From Boletus sp. NGJ (Eukaryota; Basidiomycota; Agaricomycetes; Boletales; Boletaceae): 64,000 nucleotides of DNA. The stretch lies in the NCBI GenBank assembly GCA_019096195.1, contig JAGTXK010000055.1, positions 1,302,001-1,366,000 of the forward strand, given 5' to 3'. Both the position numbers and the translations under genes were made by a program. Shown here in pieces: positions 22,553 to 32,774 of this stretch. Every line of letters begins with the position of its first letter. Positions within the stretch are counted from its first letter, which is position 1. The notes beneath the pieces were generated by a model. That model was not told the origin of the DNA. It saw only the letters and a program-made list of their open reading frames with translations, and searched no databases.

Positions 22553-22617
22553 GACAGTCCGTGTTATGTAATCCCAGTTCCTGCTCGACCAGAACCGTAA
22601 CGAGTTGGCAACTTGGC
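22553..22617. promoter_or_regulatory. 65-bp divergent promoter NSRP1-like / MTR3
   Basis: Only 65 bases separate the two opposed start codons, so both promoters and both 5' leaders must fit here or reach into the genes. Confidence 0.5.
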
Positions 22618-23676
22618 ATGGCTCAAAATCCTTTCGACAGAAGGCGTATAAACGGCCCAGAAGAAAGCTTTCCGCCAGTTTTTGAACCCGGTCAGGAACG
22701 CTCCGCAGTTTGGAATGCGCGATGTGGCAGACAATCAACAGATATACGCCCAATCTGTAGGACTTGCACATAATATGACTTCTAAGCTGATCCGTGCTTT
22801 CAAGTTTTGCAGCCTGGGTTAATCAGTCAAGCAAATGGCTCAGCTTATATCGAGACCGAGAAGACAAAGCTAGCATGTGCTGTGTGAGTCTTGCTCGTCC
22901 GGTCCTCGCTGTGCACACGGCCACCATGGTGAGTCTAACGGTGCTTCAACTTCTGACAGGTACGGTCCGAGGCAGTCCAAGTCCATCACTTACAATGAAA
23001 AGGGCAGACTGAATATCGAGGTCAAATTCGCGCCATTCTCGTGCGCTCACCGCCGCTCACCGCTTCATGTGAGTGCTTTCGTGTTCCAGCGATTTCGACC
23101 AGATCGAGCAGAGTCCCTATCGAAGGATGCTGAAGACAGATCCCTTGCTGTTGCGATCCATCAATCAATCGCGTCGTCTGTCTGCTTGGAACTATTTCCA
23201 AAGTCGACCATAGATGTATTCATCACGATCATTGAAAGTGACGGTATTGAAGGATGCGTAGCTTCTGGCTCAATAGCAGCGAGCACTGCGCTTGCAGATG
23301 CAGGCATAGAGATGCTTGGGCTTGTCGCGTCGTGTTCTGCGGTAAGGGAACTGTTGGATTGTCAACAACTTGAACCTGAGCAAATCCAGGCGATGCTGGG
23401 AGACGAAGTCCGACTAGACCCCACGGAAGAAGAAACGAATGCATCAGATGGCGTTGTCGTAGTCGCGTGCATGCCTGCGCTCTCTTCCATCACAAATGTT
23501 TGGCAATCGGGCCGAACCACCACTGAAGTTGCTCTCAAGGCGAGTCTTGTTCCATTGTCATGCATTTCAGCGACTCACCTCACCTTTACCAGTGTATGGA
23601 AATATGCCAAGATCGGTGTATAGATATCCACTCCGTGATTGCCCAATCGTTGTCAAGTATAAATAAAGCTTCTTGA
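22618..23676 (+). CDS. MTR3: RNA exosome core subunit Mtr3 (RNase PH fold)
   Basis: Catalytically inert RNase PH-like subunit of the exosome ring for nuclear and cytoplasmic RNA processing and decay. The N-terminus MAQNPFDRRRINGPEESFPP leads through an intron at about 22729-22789 to LQPGLISQANGSAYIETEK. Next come KLACAVYGPRQSK, then FAPFSCAHRRSPL, DAEDRSLAVAIHQSI and IESDGIEGCVASGSIAAS. The final exon supplies CMEICQDRCIDIHSV. That join requires an intron beginning GC (donor AAG|GCGAGT at 23540, acceptor at 23592). An open alternative frame exists but loses the conserved CMEICQ end. An intron near 23068-23122 removes a non-conserved insert. The length, about 260 residues, suits the family. 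Confidence 0.9.
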
Positions 23677-25124
23677 ATCCCTTCATTCGCATTGCTGCGT
23701 CAAGTTCAGCTTGCGCTTCTATTTCCAATGGTGAAGTGGTTGAGAAGTATGAAGCACGTGAAGCAATAAATGTTTTGTCTGGTGCACATAAACAAGAGAA
23801 TGTTGGTATGTGATAAGGGGAGCGGTTGTCCGATGCTAGTGAGTTTTCAGGTTTCGAGTTTCAGCTTCGAGCAGCTGATTTGACAACGGTGAAAAACAAT
23901 ACCATAATTTATTGTGGTGAGTCCTCGACCAGTTCTTGTCGATGCTCGTTCACTCAGCGTCCAAATCCTCCAATGTCATGTGTTCACAAAATCCATGAGG
24001 TTTGCAAATCACACAGTTCCACTGCTCCAAGCCAGCAGAGGGTGTGTACTGTGAAACTGGCTTGAGCAAATAGCCGTGTGCTGGTTACAAACATGTATAA
24101 TTGGTCTGACACTGACATTAGGAAAGTAGTTTGCCTCTCTTCTTGGCGATGATGATTCGAGACAACATGTCCAGCCTTCAAGGTCAGACGCCCTTGGGAT
24201 TTCTGCATGCTTCGTGTGCATATCACTTGCTACATCCCCCGGGAGTAAAAGTGAGTGTTCTATGGCCAACGGCCTCGTGAATGAGCCGAGGTTCCTTTTG
24301 CAGCTGTTGAAAATCAGATGTTTGAATAGAGCTGGGACAGTATCGCATCAGAATTAATGCACCGACTTCATCAGCCTTGCTGGTATGTACCAAAGAGAGC
24401 TGACGGACGCCGACTCTGCACAGGTAATTTGGGGAGCAAGTTACTAGCCAGTCACAACTGCTCTTTATACCGCATTGAATGGGATGTGACTCGGATGGAG
24501 TTTGTCCAGTCATTCAGTTTGCTGGATTTTTCTAACGTCGGGTAATTTCGTCCAAGTTCCGTTATACCGTGACCTCTGCTCTCCAGACGGTATTCCCTGC
24601 AAGAGGGATCAATAGCCTTGAGGATTTGGATAATCAAAGCATGTATAACCAGAGTATGTGTCCAAACGAGTGGGTGATCAAGTAGACCTTTACCCATTTC
24701 TCCCAGCTTACCCCATCGAACACGTATACATTGGCCCATACATTTTCTTCGCGAGGAATTCTCTCACTTGCCAATCTTTGCGTCAACACACAATGTTTCA
24801 GCAGCCATCCATACGGAGCTCTCCTAACAGCCCGATCAAGTTATGGATTTCGTTCGAAGGCAGATAAATCGGATACTGCCTGAATGACATATGCATCTTG
24901 TAGACTGTCTGAGAGTCAGACCCTAACAGATACAGACACCAAATGATGGATAGTGCATTGAAACCCTCACTACGGCCGAATTAGCGGCAAATTGTTTTGT
25001 CCTAGAAAAGGCTGCACTATATTTTAAGTTACTGTCGGTTTTGATGGTAACAACGGATATAACAGTCGTTACAGTATGCATCAAACATCAGGTGTCGCGT
25101 CAAGTCGGAATATCAATATCAACA
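23677..25124. other. 1.45-kb gene-poor gap MTR3 / WDR48
   Basis: The longest non-genic stretch in the window. It contains the two converging 3' ends. Short open frames on both strands lack family motifs, consistent splice joins or coding-like composition. A CACGTG lies at 23755-23760. I see no tRNA fold, terminal repeat or transposon-like block. Confidence 0.45.
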
Positions 25125-28100
25125 CTACTCTGTCGCTGGATGGTTCCTCAAGCGATAGTACATGGTCAACTCAGAAGATTGTCTCCAGAAATATTGTCGC
25201 ACCGCAGCAAGGGTCATGTCGAGCGAAAGTTCCATGTCGTTACAGATAATTTCATAAGTTTCTTCTGCCCGCGTGCGGAAGTTCCTTGTGCTCGGAGAGT
25301 CGGGTGTGGACATGTCAACAGAGGAGGAAGGTGCAAGGTTGACAGTACTAGACAGTTTGTCCAGTTTTTCCTGCACCTGGGATGCAATGAGCTCAAGTCG
25401 ATTCTCGAAATATGGCCACATACGTGATGAGTCAGTTTCCGTACTCGAAGAAATTTGCTCGCGGTCAATTTCGATTGAGCGCTGAAGATAGTTTAACGAT
25501 AAGCATGAAGCATAATTGGCGCACGACATAACATACACATTCAAGAGCTCGGGTAGCTTCTCGCCATCAGGATCTGGATTCGGCCAGGGTAGTAGAACGA
25601 AGCTAATTTTACTCGCATGCGGAACAACAGCCTTGTTAAAGAGGACATATTCAAGCAACCAGAGTGGCATGCTTTCTTCGAGGGCATATATGTCAGCCCA
25701 GGTGGTCGAGACACTGCCTCGATATACAGTCTCCCAGCCAGGATATGATTCGTCTGACATCATCACTACCATGTTGGGGGGGAGTGATAGAGCCGGAGCT
25801 TCACTTGATGAGGGTGGAGTTAGAGGGGTTGACAATAGGATTTGGGTGGGTGTTCTGCTAGCTTCGTCATCCTACATTTAAGATGTCAGGCAAGCAATCA
25901 AAGCAATAATTCGAATGAACCACACCTCAGGGACGGTCGGAGTGTCCACAATATAGCCGGCATTGTTTATGACCGGGGAACTTGGGACAGTGTCGTTCAC
26001 TGTTTTTCGGCCTGGTCCCTTCCCAAGGCTTTTGAGACGACCCATGAAGCCACCACCTGGCGTATTCGGTGTAAGCGGTCCAGAGGAGTCACCAGTATAA
26101 CGCGGAGGGCTTCCGGGACCTCCCCAGCCCGAAAAATCGCCATCTGATAGAGCGGTATTTGCCGTCGAGGGTCGGCGGGTAGCAAGGTAATCAGGCTCGC
26201 GGCTTACGTTTGATGGTGGCATATCGAGCCCATGAGTTCGAATAGGACGAGGCATGAGCGGCTTAACGGACGAGGGTGATTGGGGGGTGCTGCTCATTGG
26301 CTTAGCAGCTTTCAAGGGTATCATTGGTGTGAGCAAGGGAGAAGGCTTAGCGATCGAAGGTAGAGCAGGAAGAATCGCGGGTAATGCACTTGTAGAAGTG
26401 ACAACAGCCGTACATATTGGCAGGCGCGACGACGACCTTGATATTTCGAGAGACGAAAGGAGTCCAGTTGAGCTAGAAAAGTTAACATTGGGATCTGAGC
26501 TCGATCCTCCCACACCACAATGTACATCGGTGTGGCTTGGTTGACTAGACTCTGAGCCGTGAACGTCGCATTTTTGCCGAATGCGCTGCTCCTCCTGTAC
26601 GAACCCTAGGAACAAATTCCGGAGGACCCATTTTCCAATATTAACTTTTGACCGCTTGTTAGCATGAACTTTCGCAAGATCACTCCATTGACGCACTTCT
26701 GAGCTCGTCGTTAAAATGATTGTCTGAATCAAAGCCTGCCTCGTCAGCATAAATTTCAGCGTCGAAGCATCGCTCGTTGATGTGCACGGTGAGAACTCCA
26801 GTTTTCGTGTCCACGGACGACCAGGCAGATACGACAGCCTCTCCTTCAATACGCTCTCTGACTGCCTCGAGGGCCGCTCGAGGGCTCCATTCTTTATCAC
26901 CGATCGCGCTGCTTTGCTCTCTGCTGCGAGCACTGCCATCCAAGCTCCCGCGGAGACTTGCAGCTTGGACATCCTCTTTCGTATACAAACCGCAACACAC
27001 TCCACGGACGATATCCCATACGGCAACTTCGCCCATTGTGTCAACCGTCAGGGCATGCATGCGATCATTTAACAACACTGCTCGCACGAGCCCACGAGAA
27101 CCCGTGATTACCATATCCGGGTTGGAATTGAAAGGGGTGGCATCCGAGGCAAGTTCGCCTAGTTCCTGGGTCGTGTAGGTTGTGCGAGTTTCATGGACAG
27201 GGTCTTGGTCGATGTTCGTCATTGAGACATGGCTTCTCGTATCTCTTTGAATATTTGATGGTATGAGAGTGGTGGAATGTTGAAAAGCAGCATTGAATGG
27301 TGACCGTCCACCTGGAACGGATACAATCGAAGCCGCAGAATATAGTGTAGCTACCTCTGTATCGCGCCCTCGAGACATGAATAATGACGGTGAAAATGAG
27401 CTATTCGGAAAGGCGAGCCTCACAAGGGAAGAAAGTGGAACCCCTGGATACGAAGGAAGTTCGTCATCCCTGCGGCCTTGAGCATCGCGTGAGTGGTCAT
27501 ACACTAAACAATCCGTAAAATCAAATTTACCTTGATAGACCGAAGGTGGAGCTGACCAGGGCGGCTCCACTCCAGTCGAGGTGCTCTTGGCTGTGACGGT
27601 GGAATCTGTAAAGAGGTCTCGATCATCCCCCGCGTCTCGCTTCACCGGTCGTTTGGGGATTCTCCAACGACTGATGTTGGAGCTCCCTGACGCCGTCCAA
27701 AGCAATCCATCGTCGGCAGTGATGATGTTGTTTATTCCCTCTCCACCTTCTTCGCTCGATTCTCGTGCAAGCACGATGCATACACCATCTGCAACCTCCG
27801 AAGAGTCCTCGACGTCAACCTTGCAGACAATCCCGGATTTATCCCCAGAATAAAATATCTTCAGGGATGGATGGGTGGAGTGTAAGGACCATACAGAATC
27901 CGTATGGTACGTAAATGTGTGCAAGCAGCGTTGCGAGGATAGGGACCAGAGTTTGATAGAAGCTATGCCAACATGAGATCAAGTCGCTCCACACATTGGG
28001 GCTTGCTCACCATCAGTAGAACCTGTAAGAAGCTGGAAAGGGGGTGTTAGAATGTGCGTAAAATAACATTAGCGCACGACCATACGTATCTAGCATCATC

Positions 28101-29254
28101 AGATATCAACATCGCCCGTATGTTGTCGGTGTGGCCAACGAGTTTCCCGGTACGCTTTCCAGACCGAGGGTCCCACAGCCGTATCACACGCTCTGGAGAG
28201 CCGCTGGCGATGGCATGACCATACGGATCTGCTGCAACAGCATATATAGACGCTTTCGGTGCAGTCGCATCAGGGGGATTGAGGGTCAATAGAGGTCGTG
28301 GCGTCGACGACGATAAGGTGAGGTCCCATAACTTGATTGACCGATCGAAAGAGCCTGAAACGATCCAGTTTGACTCGCGACTGAATGGTTGGTAAGAAGC
28401 GGGGTTTGACGATTTGCAAGTAAATTACCAGAAAGCAAGGGAGCGAACATAGTCGGCGTGTGTGCCAATGATCGATGGGTCCGTCAAAGGATTTGAATGT
28501 GGACTCCATGCTTTGATGGTACCATCCGAGGAGGCGGAAATTACTACACTACAGTATCAGCATGCCGAACGCCAAAGCACGAGAGACCGACCGGTCTGAT
28601 TATAGTTGCAGAGAAGAATGTCATTAATCCAATCTGTGTGCATTTGTGCACACTGTCGAAATTGTGGATCCTGGTGCCTCGTTAGTTCAAAATGTGGACG
28701 GGGATATACACTTTTCTTACATTAGTGAAATTGAGTGTTTCGAGATCGAGTTCCCATTGATGCTCATAGGGAATGTCTTCATGGATGCTACTCCTCCGCC
28801 TTCTGCCGCCACTTTCTTTGACATCCCCGAGTATATCCCCATCCCGTCGCTCTTCCTCTTCTGTTTCCTCGCCTAATGTTTCGTCTGCCATTCCTGTTAA
28901 TGCCTCCCATCTAGCGACACGATTCCGTCGTGACGATGGACTTCGCCTTGGCCCGAACGACAGTCCAAGGTCCCAGGAAATGACCTGGCCATCTCGACTG
29001 CCAGTGTATAGTATACCTTCCGGTGTTGCCTGTCCTTCCAACTGGGTGGTGGAGTCGAGTGCGAGGGATGTGACACCAAGACGATGTCTGGGCTGGCTCC
29101 ACTTGGGTGGCGCTTCGGGTTGGTATTGTGAAGGGAAGAGAAGGGGACGTGGTGAACCGTGACGAGAAAGACCGAGGGGAGGCAGTTTAAGATGAGAGAC
29201 GTGGTCAACTGGGGATGGTATCACATAGGACACCCGACGTTTTGGAGGTGCCAT
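25125..29254 (-). CDS. WDR48: WD-repeat protein WDR48/UAF1 (Bun107/Duf1-like)
   Basis: Activator subunit for ubiquitin-specific proteases (USP1/12/46 in animals, Ubp9-type in fission yeast). The start at 29254 ([14 protein letters not shown]) leads to WD repeats, of which [34 protein letters not shown] and [13 protein letters not shown] are clear. A long Ser/Pro-rich insert (about 26150-26450) separates these from the C-terminal SUMO-like DUF3337 region: [25 protein letters not shown], then [13 protein letters not shown]. The product ends [11 protein letters not shown] at 25125. The domain order and the C-terminal SLD motif distinguish it from generic WD proteins. It is long for the family because of the linker. 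Confidence 0.87.
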
Positions 29255-29675
29255 TCACATCCACACTGCGAGGAAACTGAGAAGGTGGGCTTGTCAGTGC
29301 TACCGCCGCGTACTTCACGAATTGGTGCAACACTCGCTCAGGTTGTGGGGGTCGTCTACAACGACGACTGCGACTTGGTTGTCACTGCTGATACTGAGTA
29401 CTGCATCCGGCCCGCGTTCTCAGGCATGAATCCACACAACTTTTGCTACAAGTACGATATTGGCCAGAGTCACGTATGAGTCCAGCGTACGGTGAGGTCC
29501 ATCCGAGTTCGGTACAATTGCTCGTAACATGCAAGCAGTGCAGTACTGTGGTTGGACACAAAATGCAGAGGGACTCAGAGTCTGTTGGTAACTGCTCTTG
29601 GATTACGTAATAATGGGGAGCAAGGCAGAGTCAGGCAAGCGCAGCAACTTCAACTTCCTACACCAGCACAACACA
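29255..29675. promoter_or_regulatory. Divergent spacer WDR48 / VPS55
   Basis: 421 bases between two opposed start codons. No clear box, repeat or coding segment; both promoters are expected here. Confidence 0.35.
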
Positions 29676-30231
29676 ATGGCAGCGGCGGGACTGAAGAGTG
29701 AGTTTCATGTCCTTGAACCCCCCCAGAACTGAGCTGATGCACAAACGAAGCCGTCATTCTCTTGTCCTTTGTCCTCGCCGTCGGATTCTTACTTATCATC
29801 CTTTCATGTGCACTTTGGACAAACTGGCTACCTCTCTTGGTCGGTAAGTCCAGGAGTCGACTATCAAGAGATCCATGATCCACATACCAGCCCCACAGCA
29901 CTCACATTCGTATTGGCGCCCCTTCCAAACACACTATTCGCACACTGCGGAGGGGACGAGTTCTCATCATACGAGGCCAATGCAGGCCCCGTTGACCTCG
30001 GACGGTTCATTACGTCCGTAATCGTCGTTTCTGGATTTGCACTCCCTGTCGTTCTTACACATTCGGAAGTGATAAGGCCAGGTGCTTGTGTCATGTCGAC
30101 AATTGGTGGCGGGTGTGTACCACTGTCCTTTCATACCTTGACATCTAATAGCTCTTTCCCTCAGACTGGTGTACGGGACAATCCTTGCCTACTCTGCAGC
30201 ATTTGTACAAGACGACTCCGAGTTCGATTGA
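29676..30231 (+). CDS. VPS55: Vacuolar protein sorting protein Vps55 (OB-RGRP family)
   Basis: Four-span endosomal membrane protein that acts with Vps68 in late-endosome-to-vacuole transport. Exons 29676-29697, 29751-29843, 29899-30112 and 30165-30231 encode 131 residues, the usual size. Spans are visible in VILLSFVLAVGFLLIILSCA, LVALTFVLAPLPNTLFAHCG, RFITSVIVVSGFALPVVLTH and the GGGLVYGTILAYSAAF end. The first exon is very short (MAAAGLK) and would be missed by frame scanning alone. The protein ends DDSEFD. Confidence 0.95.
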
Positions 30232-30420
30232 TCAAAAGACGTCTGCGGCATAATTCTTACCTATCACTGCAAATATGTGACTGTATGACTGAATACACGT
30301 CGTCTTTGTATGCCATCAAGCTGAATGGATGACGCGATACCAATACGTGACATTGAAGATGTCGGAGATAAATGAAGTGAACGTAGCCACTGAAAATTGA
30401 AACAATGGGATAGTCCTCGA

Positions 30421-32675
30421 TTACCCAGTATTCAGAGCATTCATATCAGGCCTTCCCAGCCGAGCCGTGATAAGGTTCACCATTCTGAGCAGTAGCATGA
30501 TTTTTGGCGAAACGGTGTCGAGTGTATGATTATGGCTTTCTTGGACCTTGTTGAAAACTTCCTGCTGAATGTTGACCAGAGCTGCGCAAAATTTCTCCTT
30601 GAAGAGACCATCGAGCTGACTGTCGAGTGATTCGATGATGTACTCCGCAGAGGGAAGATCACCTGCTGTTTGACCGGTAGGTGCTTGTGAAATGTAGGCC
30701 TGTAGTGCTGCCGCTATGGCATCAATTTCTTTATCACGGCGTACCAAGGCATCTTGGGATTTCGTGTGCTCGAGAGTATCCTTCCAAAGCAATATCAGTT
30801 CGCCTCGCATACCTCTCAAGATAGAAGACATCAACGCAAACCTGGGCAAGTTTGTTTTTGAATTCTTGATTTTCTGCTTCCAATGCCATACACCTAGCCT
30901 CCAGAGCGTTCACCTTTGTGATCAGCTCTGCGACCTCCACCGCCAGTACTCCGATTTCTTCGCCTGTTGTTGTAACAGCACGTACAAGCTCCTGGTTCTT
31001 TGCATCAACGACGGCCTCGATCTCGGTTTGAGACACCTCTTTTGGTTCCCTGACAGGTGGGTAAAGTGCGTCTTCTTCTTCCAACCGAGCATTCATATGG
31101 AGTTCGATCTCGTCTGAAACAATCTGGTCACGTTGAAATATATCATTCTCGAGATCGATGAGATGACGATCGAGCTTGGTGAGTTTATCGCGAAATGCTT
31201 CTAACTCCTCCACTGTGTCCTCGGTCATGACTTCTGTGTTTCCACTCGTAGATTGCCCAGGAGTATCCGCTTTCTCATCTAGCCTTCTTCGTTTGGTAGG
31301 CCGGTCCGAATCTTGTGTCAAATCGAACGCACTCGTCTTGAAGAGCGCCGCACAGCTGCTCCTCACGTCGTCTAACAAGCTTCTGACCTCCAAAACATGC
31401 TTTTTCGCCTCCCCTAGCGACTTTTCCATCTCCAAAATTTGTGGAATCCTTAGGACGGGCCAAAAATTGCTGCCGATAAGTTTTTGAACAGTGTCATTGA
31501 TTTCTTTGCGTTTAACATCCATTTGGAGCTCCAGAGTCATCTTCTGGGCTTTTATGCGGGCACAGTCGGCTTCATGCATGTTATTCACAAACGAAGAGTT
31601 GGACAGCAAGCGAATTTGAGACATGTCAGACTCAAGTTTGTTATAATCGCGACGCGACGCGATTGAAGTGAACATGAGGCTGAGCCGGAGCATGTGAGTC
31701 AGTGGACAAGACAAGGTTGATATGAGCATACTCGATTCGTTCGTGCCATGCTGACTTCTGTTCATCCATGGTCAGCTCTTTCAGCCCTCTGGATGTAGTC
31801 GGCTGCTGGTTAGAAACGAAAGAGGGCAGTTTGGGAACCTCAGAAAGTTGAGGTGGCGGTGGGGTAGGCTGCACCGGTGGTGGCTTAGAAGGTTCTGGTG
31901 GCAAAGTGGAGAGATGTTGAGCGGTAGAGATGTCTGTGTTACGAGTGTCTGGGACGTGACTTCCGGTAGGTAGCAATTTGCTAGGCAGGTCAACTCGCTC
32001 CTTGTCTCTGTCTTTGTCCCTAGAATGGGAACGACGTGATATTGAAGGAGCAGAATCTCGGCCAAGGGTGGGAAGCTCCTTGGTGCGATACTTGCTGTCT
32101 TTTCGTAGCCTTTCAAGCTGGTCTGAAGATGCTGAGAGAGCAGGAGACCTCCCTCGCTTAGTGGTGCCACCAACGTCCATAGCGCTATCAAAAGTCGACC
32201 TGCGGGAGGATGGGCCAGGAGAGGCACGGGTGGTCGTGCTGTCCCTTCGATGCGGTGGAGACCCGAGGTGAAATGACGAACTTGGTTTCCTCTCCCTCTC
32301 CCTCTCTTTCTCCCGTTCCCATTCTCTTCCCCCGGCCCTGTCTTTGTCTCTGTCCCGCTCTCTCACTTTTTCCTTCTCCCGGTCACGGTTATCCTTTGGG
32401 CGATCAGAGTGCAGGAGAATGTAATAGAATTCGGAATCGGAATCGGCCACAGAGTCGTGTCTGGGAGGAAGAGAAGAATGAGCAGCCTTCCATTCACGTT
32501 CGTGCGGATGCACGAAGCGGCAAGCACTGGCATCCCTAAAACAACCCTTCGTGCCATCTTTCAGACGCCTTGGCTTGCCATTGTCATCGAATAGCTAGTG
32601 AACAGGCGGTCAAATTCAACGAGTCGGTTGCTGTAATGAAGGACTGCATACGTTACACCGCCGTTCCTTCGCCAT
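30421..32675 (-). CDS. CCCH-finger coiled-coil protein with Arg/Glu/Asp-rich linker
   Basis: Not assigned to a named family. The start at 32675 (MAKERRCN) is followed by a 57-nt intron (32595-32651). The second exon completes a zinc finger at the extreme N-terminus, with Cys 7, 26 and 33 and His 37 (last part CFRDASACRFVH). A low-complexity region follows, rich in RD/RE dipeptides (REREKE-like) and then Ser and Pro. From about 31765 to the stop at 30421 the product is a long, largely coiled-coil region (LEEEDALYPPVREP, VVEVAEL-like VLAVEVAELITKVNAL). A basic cluster TKRRRLDEK looks like a nuclear signal. Finger plus linker plus coiled coil, and the first intron position, match the next gene, so the two look like a tandem duplication. 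Confidence 0.7.
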
Positions 32676-32774
32676 GAGGTGACGAATGTGGAGAGATACG
32701 AGTTTGGCCTGATGTGATGCTGGTACAAATCAAAGTTACTACAGTTGGACATTTACTCCTAAATGACGTTGCTA

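Noticed and set aside
23068-23088. 21-nt intron in MTR3 (GTGAGT to CCAG)
   Set aside because: Far too short. The longer intron with the same donor, ending near 23122, gives SPLHDAEDRS, which matches the family.
23826-24545. Short open frames in the MTR3-WDR48 gap as genes
   Set aside because: No motif, no consistent splice partners, stops in all frames and no coding-like conservation that I can recognise.
32280-32360. CTC/TCT-rich stretch as a microsatellite
   Set aside because: It is the coding sequence for the Arg/Glu/Asp repeats of the CCCH protein and stays open in that frame only.
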